Of a stretch of DNA of 32,394 nt, positions 1 to 7,225 are shown one piece after another. The stretch lies in IMG/VR virus record IMGVR_UViG_3300013306_000372, positions 1 through 32,394 of that record. The stretch is one strand, 5' to 3'. Both the position numbers and the translations under genes were made by a program. Source of the stretch: a virus. Position 1 is the stretch's first letter; each line of letters starts with the position of its first letter. Below the pieces are notes generated by a model, which was not told where the DNA came from, searched no databases, and saw only the letters and a program-made list of their open reading frames with translations.

Positions 1-64
1 GCCAAGTGCCCGTTTGTCGCCTTGCCGTCTTCGGCTGGAGGCGTCACAAATACCGAGGTTAGAC

Positions 65-136
65 ATGTCCACCACTCCTGCGCCGGCCAATCCAAAGGTT
101 GGCTTCGTATCCCTGGGTTGCCCTAAAGATATTTAA
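65..136 (+). pseudogene. rimO: rimO 5' fragment, displaced host start (23 codons)
   Basis: The frame from ATG at 65 begins MSTTPAPANPKVGFVSLG and then CPK, the conserved start of RimO, the radical-SAM enzyme that methylthiolates an aspartate of ribosomal protein S12. After CPK it reads D, I and stops at TAA (134-136), because prophage DNA follows. Only the first residues, before the Fe-S domains, remain, so the peptide is not functional. It should still be transcribed from the original host promoter, upstream of or inside the first 64 bases. The rest of the gene, with a different start, lies at the right end of the prophage. Confidence 0.9.
107..128. other. attL: attL core within rimO
   Basis: This 22-bp block aligns without gaps to 32260-32281. 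They match at 18 of 22 positions, and the four differences fall at third codon positions of the shared rimO frame (V-S-L-G-C-P-K). A serine integrase needs only a 2-bp identical crossover, so imperfect core identity is expected. The exact crossover dinucleotide cannot be fixed; it must lie in a stretch common to both sides. A 13-bp AT palindrome at 129-141 (ATATTTAAAATAT) follows directly on the phage side and may be part of the attP arm. Confidence 0.8.
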
Positions 137-572
137 AATATACACATGGTGCCAGTGCTCCTAGGGAGCTTCTCAAGCTGATAATGAGGATTCTATTCCC
201 TTCACCCGGTCCACTATTTTCGAGGCATCCAGCGCAGTCCACGGACATCCAATCGCGTCTGGTGAGAGTTTCAGTGACAGTTTCTAAGAGCCCACCTCCC
301 CCCATGCTTACACGAACAAGCAGCATGGTCGGAACGTGAGAGCCTCGGCCGTCAGATACCCTTCCCGCCCGGACAGATTCCACTTTTGACGGCCTTCCTG
401 AATTCCCTTCTGTTTCGCTCCTGAAAAAAGCGGTTAGGCGCTCTTTGCGCTAATCTCGGGTTCAGCTAAAACGGAATGCAAAAGCCGCACTCCACAACAA
501 CGGTACTCGCTCGTTCGTGGAGGACGTTCACTAAACCATACCAGGGTGATACGCACCCATTAGGGACTAAAG
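137..572. other. Non-coding stretch between attL and the first cargo gene
   Basis: I see no convincing gene here. A minus-strand open frame at 123-383 has low-complexity, non-protein-like composition and no good ribosome binding site. The stretch should contain the phage-side attP arm next to attL, one copy of an imperfect direct repeat (177-206), and the promoter of the DUF2971 gene, which I could not place with confidence. Confidence 0.6.
177..206 (+). repeat. Imperfect direct repeat, left copy flanking the DUF2971 gene
   Basis: GCTGATAATGAGGATTC at 177-193 matches 1549-1565 with one mismatch. CCCTTCACC at 198-206 matches CCCTTCGCC at 1565-1573 with one mismatch. The right copy lacks about five bases between the two blocks. 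The pair brackets the DUF2971 gene. Confidence 0.6.
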
Positions 573-1520
573 ATGCCGCGCGATTTGGCTAGTCTGGAGG
601 CGACTCTTGCAACATTGAGGGAGTCCATTGCCACCTCACTGAAGGCTACACAGCCAGAACCTCCTGAATTGTTGTTTCACTATACAAATTCAGGCGGTTT
701 GCTCGGAATTCTTAACTCATCGCGTCTTTGGGCTACTAATTTCAGATTTCTAAATGATGCTTCAGAGGTGGCCTACGGCGTCGGGTTGTTCGAATCGGTG
801 GTTAAAGAGCGCCTCGCAGATACGGAAAAGGATGTGATTTCAGTGTTTTTGGAACGTACCTTACGGACGGCAAACGCCTTCGACGGTATGTTTGATTTCT
901 ATATCGCGTGTTTCTGCGAACGTGACGATTTGCTAAATCAATGGCGCGTCTACGCTGGTTCGGGGGGAGGCTTTGCCATTGGTTTAAAAAGCAAGGAGAT
1001 TGGACGTAGGTGGGGTGACCTTGATCCGATACAAGACTTTGTACTGCGAAAGGTGATTTATGACGAGGTGGAGCAGAAAAGACTCATTTGCGAAATCATA
1101 GACTCAACTGTGCAAGCGCTTGATGAGGCGACTGAAGGTGCAACAATTGAAGAGTCCAATAACCTGATTGCCTACTGTTGCGGCTTTGTACGCAACAATA
1201 TTGCTGACTATCTCGTTAGTTTTAAGCATCCAGCTTTCGATGTGGAAAACGAGTGGAGGCTTTGCCATATCGTTTCTAGGTACCAGGAGGATCATGTTCT
1301 GTTTCGCGATGGCCCTTATGGGCTGACGCCCTATGTTTGTCTGGATCCTAGCCCAATGGCCGGCATAAACCACAATCGACTGCCAATCTCGCGTATCACC
1401 CATGGTCCAGTTTCAGATCCAGCCAATGCGCGCTTTGCGTTAGAAAAGCTGCTCAGAGCAAAGCAGTATCCGCATGTCGACATTGCTGGATCTAAATTGC
1501 CTATGCGCGTTGGACTCTAG
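573..1520 (+). CDS. DUF2971 family protein, prophage cargo
   Basis: This 315-residue protein has the DUF2971 signature near the N-terminus: residues about 34-65 read LFHYTNSGGLLGIL, then SSRLWATN and FRFLNDASE. A second conserved block lies at about 108-137 (FYIACFCERDDLLNQWRVY, then a glycine-rich turn), and an ENEWR motif lies at about 226. No signal peptide or membrane segment is visible, so it is probably cytoplasmic. The molecular activity of the family is not settled. The gene is AT-richer than the late genes and lies alone at the phage end, outside the morphogenesis operon, where temperate phages often carry accessory (moron) genes including anti-phage defence. A weak Shine-Dalgarno (AGGGA) precedes the ATG. 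It is not needed for a phage life cycle as far as I can tell; a defence or host-fitness role is inference only. Confidence 0.75.
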   Translation: MPRDLASLEATLATLRESIATSLKATQPEPPELLFHYTNSGGLLGILNSSRLWATNFRFLNDASEVAYGVGLFESVVKERLADTEKDVISVFLERTLRTANAFDGMFDFYIACFCERDDLLNQWRVYAGSGGGFAIGLKSKEIGRRWGDLDPIQDFVLRKVIYDEVEQKRLICEIIDSTVQALDEATEGATIEESNNLIAYCCGFVRNNIADYLVSFKHPAFDVENEWRLCHIVSRYQEDHVLFRDGPYGLTPYVCLDPSPMAGINHNRLPISRITHGPVSDPANARFALEKLLRAKQYPHVDIAGSKLPMRVGL

Positions 1521-1530
1521 AAGGCGTCGT

Positions 1531-1560
1531 CTCGTTATCACCTTCCAGGCTGATAACGAG
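1531..1560. terminator. Hairpin after the DUF2971 gene
   Basis: CTCGTTATCA (1531-1540) and TGATAACGAG (1551-1560) form a perfect 10-bp inverted repeat with a 10-base loop, starting 10 bases after the stop codon. No T-run follows, so it is at most an atypical terminator or an mRNA-stabilising stem. Its right arm overlaps the right copy of the direct repeat. Confidence 0.5.
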
Positions 1561-1573
1561 GATTCCCTTCGCC
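1549..1573 (+). repeat. Imperfect direct repeat, right copy
   Basis: Partner of 177-206. Together the copies bracket the DUF2971 gene and could mark an insertion or recombination boundary of a cargo cassette. Confidence 0.6.
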
Positions 1574-2056
1574 TTAGCTTGTTAGCGTGTGAAATGAGAC
1601 GAACACCCTGAAAGGCCCGCCCGCCAAGACTTCCAGTTGTTTTTGCGGATCCTCCGACTAAGCCGAAAAGCACACCAAGACGACCACTTCAGAATTCGAA
1701 TACACACCGAAAACCACATTTTTAATTTTTTCGCTCAATGAAACAGGGGTTTCCAGTGCTACCCCTCCTCAATCGCCCGGCAGCACCGCTGCGCAACCGC
1801 GCTGCATTTCGTTTCAAAACCTTGCACAAAATGAAATTGCCGATCGCCTGCGGAACCCTGCGGCCCGCCTGGGCTGCCGGTTCGTTTGCACTACATCCGG
1901 TTTTGCACAAAAAAAGGACACAAAGCCCGTCGGCGGGAGGGGGATAAGTGCTTTTTTATTGATTTTTTTTTTGCCGAGGCATTTTTTTGTAATGACGCGC
2001 AACACCAATTGATTGAGCGAAATTGTGTCACCCGTCGAAATGTCTTACGCACAAGA
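1574..2056. other. Non-coding stretch upstream of umuD
   Basis: I see no supported gene. Short frames on both strands (for example 1738-1947) have arginine/proline-rich, unprotein-like composition. Two copies of TTGCACAAAA occur at 1822-1831 and 1903-1912. Long T-tracts occur between about 1950 and 1990. One of them follows a small CCCG-TCGG-CGGG stem (about 1926-1937) and could end an upstream transcript. The open frame of umuD runs back through this region to 1886, but that extension is not credible as protein. Confidence 0.5.
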
Positions 2057-2085
2057 TTGACCGCGACTTGTCCGCCGCGTTTACT
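2057..2085 (+). promoter_or_regulatory. Candidate sigma-70 promoter of umuDC
   Basis: TTGACC (2057-2062) and TTTACT (2080-2085) are separated by 17 bp. The -10 element overlaps the start of the LexA box at 2084, so LexA binding would block polymerase. Confidence 0.55.
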
Positions 2086-2099
2086 GTATGTACATACAG
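2084..2099. promoter_or_regulatory. LexA (SOS) box upstream of umuD
   Basis: CTGTATGTACATACAG is a perfect 16-bp palindrome that fits the CTGT-N8-ACAG LexA consensus of Pseudomonas and enterics. It lies 23 bp upstream of the umuD start, so umuDC should be repressed until RecA-triggered LexA cleavage. Confidence 0.93.
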
Positions 2100-2122
2100 C
2101 AATTTCTTATTGGGTTTGCATC

Positions 2123-2554
2123 ATGAGTGTCACCATCCTTGGTCCGCTGTCAGAGGGAGGCGCAAAGCTTCCGTTCTATTCTTTCCAAATTCCGGCCGGG
2201 TTCCCGTCGCCGGCGGCCGATCACATCGAAAAGCACATCTCCCTGGACGAGCTGTTCGAGATCCGAGCCCCGCACGTTTATTTGGCAAAGATCGAGGGCG
2301 ACAGCATGGAAGGTGCCGGCATTTTTTGCGGGGACATGGTGGTGGTCAATCGCAGCCTGACCGCCGAGCACGGCGATATCGTGATCGCTGGCCTCAATGC
2401 CGAGCCGATCTGCAAGCGCCTGCACATACGCGATAACACCATCATCCTGATGTCTGCGAATACTAAGTATCCGCCGCGCTATGTGATGGAGGGCGACGAG
2501 CTGTTGATCTGGGGCGTGGTGACTTACAGCGTGCGCGACCATGCCAAGTCGTGA
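2123..2554 (+). CDS. umuD: UmuD/RulA-like S24 peptidase, polymerase V accessory subunit
   Basis: Starting at ATG 2123 gives 143 residues, the usual UmuD length; upstream in-frame sequence has no UmuD character. The RecA-stimulated self-cleavage site is Ala25-Gly26 in IPAGFPSPA. The catalytic serine is Ser61 (GDSMEGAGI) and the lysine is Lys98 (PICKRL). After cleavage, UmuD' joins UmuC to form an error-prone translesion polymerase. The gene overlaps umuC by 14 bp, so the two are translationally coupled. A perfect LexA box and a promoter lie just upstream. Similar operons (rulAB) are common on Pseudomonas plasmids and mobile elements; here the operon is prophage cargo at the end opposite the integrase. 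All residues expected for activity are present. Confidence 0.93.
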   Translation: MSVTILGPLSEGGAKLPFYSFQIPAGFPSPAADHIEKHISLDELFEIRAPHVYLAKIEGDSMEGAGIFCGDMVVVNRSLTAEHGDIVIAGLNAEPICKRLHIRDNTIILMSANTKYPPRYVMEGDELLIWGVVTYSVRDHAKS

Positions 2555-3821
2555 GCCGGTCTTTGCCCTGATTGACTGCAACAGCTTCTATGCCAGCTGC
2601 GAGCGCGTGTTCCGGCCTGACCTTGCCAAGACGCCAATCGTCGTTCTGAGCAACAACGACGGTTGCGTCATCGCGCGCAGCTACGACGCCAAACCTTTCG
2701 TGAAAATGGGCGCCCCGTACTTTCAGATCAAAGACGTGCTGCGCAAGCACGGTGTGCAGGTGTTCAGCAGCAACTATGCACTGTACGGCGACATGAGCGA
2801 ACGGGTCATGAGTATCATCGAATCCATGGTGCCCACCGTCGAGGTGTACAGCATCGACGAGGCCTTCGCTGACCTGACAGGCATACCCGGCGACCTGACC
2901 GCATTTGGGCGAACGATCCGCGCCGCCGTCTACAAAGGAACGGGCATTCCGGTAGGCGTAGGCATTGCTCCCACAAAAACCTTGGCCAAACTCGCCAACC
3001 ACACAGCGAAACGCTTGCAGGCGGAGACGGGCGGCGTCGTGGATATCTGCGACCCGGTCAAACGCGACTGGGTGCTGCGAAACACAGACGTAGGCGAAGT
3101 GTGGGGCGTCGGCCGTCGCATGAAAGCGCATCTCGAAACCATGCAAATCAAATCAGCGATGGATCTAGCGAAAGCCGACCCATGGACGCTCCGGCAGAAA
3201 TTCAGCGTGGTGATCGAGAAGACCGCGCGCGAGCTCACTGGAACGTCGTGCCTCGAGCTTACCGAGGCCGAACCGGCCAAGCAGGAGATCTGCAGCAGTC
3301 GCATGTTCGGCAAGCGTCTGACGACCATAGAGCCGATCAAAGAAGCGGTCGCCACCTACGTGCAGCGTGCGGCGGAAAAGCTGCGGGCGCAGAACTCGCT
3401 GTGCAAGAAACTGCGCGTCAGCATCCGCACCGGCATGTTCAGTCCGGAGGAAGCCAAGTACGCCAACGGTGCGCTGGTTGAACTACCCTACCCGACGAAT
3501 GACGTGAGGGTATTGACCAAGGCGGCGACCGAGGCGATTCACCGCCTATTCCGGCCTGGCTTCAAATACAGCAAGGCTGAAGTGCTGTTGATGGATCTGC
3601 GGCAGCCTGGGGAATTCACAGACGACCTTTTCGCCCAGTCGCAACCGCAAGCGGCTGAAAAAGTAATGAGTGTGCTAGATGAGATCAATCAACGATGGGG
3701 CCGGGGAACACTTCGCACCGGAGGGGTGCCAGCGACGCCTGATTGGGGGATGCGGAGGGAGATGATGAGTCAAAGCTTCACCACGAAACTTGATCAGCTA
3801 TGGGTTGTAAAATCCACCTGA
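2541..3821 (+). CDS. umuC: UmuC/RulB-like Y-family DNA polymerase V catalytic subunit
   Basis: This 426-residue protein has full UmuC length. The N-terminal palm carries the first metal ligand Asp12 (LIDCNSFYASCERVF) and the second pair Asp106-Glu107 (VYSIDEAFADLTG). The NNDGCVIARS motif (about 38-47) matches the fingers of UmuC proteins. The C-terminus contains the RWGRGTLR and DWGMRREMMS motifs of the UmuC C-terminal domain. It would copy past DNA lesions with UmuD' and RecA, giving SOS mutagenesis to the lysogen and possibly to the replicating phage. The gene is in one operon with umuD under LexA control. The next gene starts after a 71-bp gap holding a strong hairpin. No frameshift or missing catalytic residue is visible. 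Confidence 0.94.
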   Translation: MPSREPVFALIDCNSFYASCERVFRPDLAKTPIVVLSNNDGCVIARSYDAKPFVKMGAPYFQIKDVLRKHGVQVFSSNYALYGDMSERVMSIIESMVPTVEVYSIDEAFADLTGIPGDLTAFGRTIRAAVYKGTGIPVGVGIAPTKTLAKLANHTAKRLQAETGGVVDICDPVKRDWVLRNTDVGEVWGVGRRMKAHLETMQIKSAMDLAKADPWTLRQKFSVVIEKTARELTGTSCLELTEAEPAKQEICSSRMFGKRLTTIEPIKEAVATYVQRAAEKLRAQNSLCKKLRVSIRTGMFSPEEAKYANGALVELPYPTNDVRVLTKAATEAIHRLFRPGFKYSKAEVLLMDLRQPGEFTDDLFAQSQPQAAEKVMSVLDEINQRWGRGTLRTGGVPATPDWGMRREMMSQSFTTKLDQLWVVKST

Positions 3822-3846
3822 CAACCCGGTCGGTTGCGAAGCTGAC

Positions 3847-3888
3847 TCGCTCCTTCTACGCTCACACTTCTGTTATGAGAAGGAGCGA
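3847..3888 (+). promoter_or_regulatory. Hairpin containing the Shine-Dalgarno of the downstream gene
   Basis: TCGCTCCTTCT (3847-3857) and AGAAGGAGCGA (3878-3888) form a perfect 11-bp stem with a 20-base loop. The right arm contains AAGGAG (3880-3885), which sits 7 bases before the GTG at 3893. If the stem forms, the ribosome binding site is buried. There is no T-run, so a simple Rho-independent terminator is unlikely. Confidence 0.65.
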
Positions 3889-3892
3889 CGCA

Positions 3893-5002
3893 GTGAGCGC
3901 TGATGCAAGCAAAGAAGACTCGAATACAGGATTATTCCGCAAGCTAGTGGATGGGTTGAATTTAAATGCAGATGAGATTGAAAACATCACAAAGTTTTAT
4001 GAGCAACACTCAGATGAGTTAACCCATTTTTTTTCTCGCGACCTGTTCGAGTCTCTAGACTCCGGAAAAGATGAACTACTGCTTGAGCACTATGAGCTTC
4101 TTGAGGAATTCAGAAAGCGGCTATTTGACACTTGGGGGACGCCACTGAAAAGACTGGATAGTCTTATTTATATATGTATGGAAATCGTCAGTGACCTTAG
4201 AAAAGACGAAACCTACTTGCCACTCACCAAGAATAAAAAATTCAATGTCGCAACAAGGTTGCAGGCACGTTGCGTTCAAATCGGTAACGAAATCTCCCAC
4301 TTATTGCATGGTGGTTTTGCGGATGGCGCCTTCGCCAGGTGGAGAACGCTTCACGAGACGTCGACAACCACCAAATTTATTTGCGAAGGCGATGAAGACC
4401 TATCGACCAGATTCCTTGACTATCAAAGCATCATCCGCTTTGAAGGGGCAATGAAGTACAACGATAAAAACCTGCTGAATTTTGAACCAATCCCGGCTGA
4501 ACAGCTGGAGGAGTTCAGGGCGAAAAAGGATGAAATTTTAAAACAGTACGGCGCGCCCTTCGGAAGAAAATTTGGATGGGCACGAAAAGCGCTAGGTGAT
4601 ACATCAAAAGATAACTTAACTTTTCCAGCGATTGAAACATTTGTGAAACTGGACTTATTAAGGAATCACTTCAGCTTCGCCAACCAGTATGTACACGCCG
4701 GCATAGACAGTATTGGCTACAAGCTGGGGACGTCAATGTCTAACAAAGATCTTCTGTTGACAGGGCCGTCAAATGAAGGACTTATAGAGCCGATACAGTG
4801 CACTAGCCTATCTTTGATCTATGCAACAGAAGCGTTAATCAGAGCATTTCCAAATGATGAGTCTCTAATGACAATATCGATATTGTGGATGTGGCACGAT
4901 GCTTTGAAGCACGAAGTAGTTGATGCAACTGATGCACTTCAGGCTATAGGCGACGCTTTTAGCCAGGCAGTTATCGAGACCAGTGAATGGCCTAAAACAT
5001 AG
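3893..5002 (+). CDS. DUF5677-like protein, prophage cargo
   Basis: I chose GTG 3893 because AAGGAG lies 7 bases before it; the frame also runs back to 3800, inside umuC. The product is 369 residues. The middle part (QIGNEISHLLHGGFADGAFA, then RWRTLHETSTTTKFI) matches the DUF5677 pattern of helical proteins with a conserved RWRTLHE motif. No membrane segment or signal peptide is seen. The gene is markedly AT-rich compared with umuC and the late genes, which suggests separate acquisition. It follows umuDC in the same direction and may share the LexA-controlled transcript, with translation gated by the 3847-3888 hairpin. It converges on the late operon, whose last stop is only 17 bp away. The function is unknown; placement fits an accessory or defence gene, but this is not shown by sequence. 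Confidence 0.72.
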   Translation: MSADASKEDSNTGLFRKLVDGLNLNADEIENITKFYEQHSDELTHFFSRDLFESLDSGKDELLLEHYELLEEFRKRLFDTWGTPLKRLDSLIYICMEIVSDLRKDETYLPLTKNKKFNVATRLQARCVQIGNEISHLLHGGFADGAFARWRTLHETSTTTKFICEGDEDLSTRFLDYQSIIRFEGAMKYNDKNLLNFEPIPAEQLEEFRAKKDEILKQYGAPFGRKFGWARKALGDTSKDNLTFPAIETFVKLDLLRNHFSFANQYVHAGIDSIGYKLGTSMSNKDLLLTGPSNEGLIEPIQCTSLSLIYATEALIRAFPNDESLMTISILWMWHDALKHEVVDATDALQAIGDAFSQAVIETSEWPKT

Positions 5003-5019
5003 AACGTTTGCGAAAATTC

Positions 5020-5997
5020 TCAAAGCGTAATTGGTTTAAGTTTCATACTTAACTGTAGGGCCGTTGTCGCTTTCGCCTGAAATGCCGCTGCATCTGCCGG
5101 CGCCGGCGTTGGGCCTGGCACGTGGGTATGTGCAGCCAGTTGCGTGTTCATCTGGTGCAGCAGATCGAGCATGTCGCACACAACCTTGAATAAATTGACC
5201 GTTTCAGACCCGATCCAATTTTTCGGCGCTTGCAGCTGCTGACTGACACTGGCCACGCTTTTGCGCAGGCCTTGAATCCTTTCTTCCATATCGCCACCCA
5301 CCGTAGCGTTGTGCTTTTGCCCCACGACCAGGTTGAGATCCCGGCCAGTAGCCTGGTGCAGATCATCTACCGCCGCCAGGCTCGCGGATCCTCCCGACAG
5401 CAGCTTGAGCGCGCCCAGCGCCTCAATCTTCTTGATACCACCCACTGTCTCCGTCGAATGGTCGTCCACCGTCCTGGTGTGATTCTGGAACGTCTCGGTG
5501 TTGCCCAGGGCTTCAACCTCGCGCTCGATCGCCTTGTCCTGGATCTTGCCATCGGTCTGGCGCAGCCAGTTGCCGTCTGCGTCGACACGCTGCTGGCAGG
5601 CTTCACTGTGCTGCCACACCTGGTCGCCCTTTGGCACGCGGGGCAAGCTCAACCCGTGAGGCAGAATCTGCGTGATGAAGGGTTTGTGAGGCTTGCCGTA
5701 GGCAAAGCTGACCACCACGGTAGTGCCCTCCTCCGGAAAGCCAAACATGCCGGCTTCTTGCCCGCCCATCGGCGCCGGCAGCGGCAGGCCGGTCAGAATC
5801 GGTAGATCCGGATCCGGTTCGCCGTCCTCGCGTAGCACCTCGACGTCGACGCTGAAGCGCGGTCGGAAGTCATCGCACAAACTGGACACTGCAGGCGCGT
5901 CCGGAACCGCGACCACGCGGCCAAAGCGCGGCAAGTGATAACCGCCGCTCAGTTCAGGGAATTGGCGCGCTACGCTGCGCTTGATTGCGTCGTCCAT
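5020..5997 (-). CDS. Baseplate spike / assembly protein, gpV-like
   Basis: This 325-residue protein has an OB-fold-like N-terminal half (about 20-115) containing GFPEEGTTVVVSFAYGKPH, typical of gpV/gp5 tail spikes. A long polar central region is rich in short beta-type repeats. Near the C-terminus (about 289-298) AHTHVPGPTP contains the His-x-His motif that binds metal at the tip of P2-type spikes. It should form the trimeric needle at the centre of the baseplate that pierces the outer membrane. It is the last gene of the late operon and overlaps the gpD-like gene by 28 bp. It is longer than P2 gpV (about 211 residues), as seen in K139-type relatives. Confidence 0.8.
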   Translation of the reverse strand: MDDAIKRSVARQFPELSGGYHLPRFGRVVAVPDAPAVSSLCDDFRPRFSVDVEVLREDGEPDPDLPILTGLPLPAPMGGQEAGMFGFPEEGTTVVVSFAYGKPHKPFITQILPHGLSLPRVPKGDQVWQHSEACQQRVDADGNWLRQTDGKIQDKAIEREVEALGNTETFQNHTRTVDDHSTETVGGIKKIEALGALKLLSGGSASLAAVDDLHQATGRDLNLVVGQKHNATVGGDMEERIQGLRKSVASVSQQLQAPKNWIGSETVNLFKVVCDMLDLLHQMNTQLAAHTHVPGPTPAPADAAAFQAKATTALQLSMKLKPITL

Positions 5998-6674
5998 TTG
6001 ATCGCCATTTGATTGCCGGCAAGGGTCACACTGGTGATCCGCTCGCCCTGGTTGATGGTTGCACCTGGTCGAAGCCCTGGAAGGGGCGCGATCATGGCGC
6101 TCTGATTGCCCTGGTAGCCGTCGAACAGTTCAACGGGCAACTGCAGGGCGGGACGGACTCCGAAAAAGCTGTCAGCCCAACTGCCCACGAACACTTCACC
6201 GTCACCCTGCTGCTGCCAGATAAAATCGGGAATGCCGAATACGCCGGCCAAGCTGTCCATGGCCAAATAGCCCGCCGCCAGGCTGTAGAAAAACGGTGCT
6301 TTGACCTTGGTGTAAGCCTTGTCAGGGATCCGGAAGCCGAGCCCGGTCTTGTTGCTGATCTCGGCCAACACCGCCTGCAGGTCGACATGCCGCAGGTTCA
6401 GCGGCAAGGGATTGGCCAGGATTGAGGACAGCTCACGGCAGGCGACCAGCTGCTGAGTGCTGTTGGCGGCAGTCGATCGCTCGACGTAGCCGATAAAGTG
6501 ACGCTGCAGCGTGCTGTCGTTGTAGCCAATATCGAGCGTCACCAGCCCCTTCAGGGCCTCGCTGGCTTGCACGGAGAATGTCGCACGCCCGGGACTTTTG
6601 ATGTCCAGGCGGACTTCATCTGTGATCAGCGGATACACGCGGCCGGCGATCGTCAAAACCTTATGCAACTTCAT
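5970..6674 (-). CDS. Baseplate hub protein, gpD-like
   Basis: This 234-residue protein has the pattern of late-control gpD / T4 gp27-like hub proteins. An N-terminal beta-rich part (RVYPLITDEVRLDIKSPGRA) is followed by LQAVLAEISNKTGLGFRIP, which resembles the conserved helix after the first hub domain. It is shorter than P2 gpD (387 residues), so the assignment rests on pattern and on its position directly before the spike gene. In P2-like phages the hub sits between the tape measure end and the spike. The start overlaps the preceding stop as ATGA, so expression is coupled. Confidence 0.65.
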   Translation of the reverse strand: MKLHKVLTIAGRVYPLITDEVRLDIKSPGRATFSVQASEALKGLVTLDIGYNDSTLQRHFIGYVERSTAANSTQQLVACRELSSILANPLPLNLRHVDLQAVLAEISNKTGLGFRIPDKAYTKVKAPFFYSLAAGYLAMDSLAGVFGIPDFIWQQQGDGEVFVGSWADSFFGVRPALQLPVELFDGYQGNQSAMIAPLPGLRPGATINQGERITSVTLAGNQMAIKWTTQSSAA

Positions 6675-7225
6675 GTTTTCGGCGCCAGGTAGTCATCCAG
6701 TTTTTTCAGGGTTTTTTCGAAACCGCTCAACTCCTGGCCGTTTCCGGCTTCGCCGCCGGCGCCGGCAGCACCACCAGAGCCACCCACTGCTTGACCAGGT
6801 GCTGACTGCGAGCTGACACCATTGGCCGCTCGCCGCTGCTCGACCTTCTCGGGGTTCGATTCCTTTTCCGACAGCGTGAACTGCACCAGCCACGCTGCCA
6901 GGGTGTCGTCTTCCCGCGCACTGATACCTTCGGAGAACTGCACCTCACGAATGCCGAACGCGGCGGCTGTGTCGTTGACGATCCGGTACATCTTCAATTG
7001 GCCACCGCCAGCGGTGGCTTCCGCCAGGCGCATGATCGTGCGCAGCTGCACCTGGTCGACGAAGGGAATCATCAGCGATACCGCCAAGGTTTTTGGCTTG
7101 AAACCTTTGTGCGCGGTCTGAGTGTTGCTGGTCTGCCCAGACATATCAGCGGCCTCGATCCGCAGGTTGCCGGTGACCTTCATCTTCTTGCCCAGGATCT
7201 GCTCGCCGTCGAGAAGTAGCGTCAT
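6671..7225 (-). CDS. Unassigned tail/baseplate protein
   Basis: I chose ATG 7225 because it overlaps the stop of the upstream gene by 4 bp (ATGA); the longer in-frame extension to 7300 lies inside that gene. The product is 184 residues. The first about 130 residues are beta-rich and soluble. The C-terminal third is a Gly/Ala/Ser-rich linker (GGSGGAAGAGG) ending in a short charged helix (FEKTLKKLDDYLAPKT). I do not recognise the family. Its place just before the hub gene suggests a small baseplate or hub-adaptor part. No enzyme motif is seen. Confidence 0.6.
   Translation of the reverse strand: MTLLLDGEQILGKKMKVTGNLRIEAADMSGQTSNTQTAHKGFKPKTLAVSLMIPFVDQVQLRTIMRLAEATAGGGQLKMYRIVNDTAAAFGIREVQFSEGISAREDDTLAAWLVQFTLSEKESNPEKVEQRRAANGVSSQSAPGQAVGGSGGAAGAGGEAGNGQELSGFEKTLKKLDDYLAPKT

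Noticed and set aside
123-383. Minus-strand open frame of 86 codons just inside attL
   Set aside because: Composition is not protein-like, no ribosome site, and it overlaps the attL junction.
1738-1947. 69-codon plus-strand frame in the gap before umuD
   Set aside because: No homology pattern or ribosome site; probably chance in a non-coding region.
1886-2122. N-terminal extension of umuD to 1886
   Set aside because: The extension crosses the promoter and LexA box and makes basic, low-quality sequence; ATG 2123 gives normal UmuD length.
3800-3892. Upstream start for the DUF5677-like gene at 3800
   Set aside because: It lies inside umuC, has no ribosome site, and GTG 3893 has a near-ideal AAGGAG.
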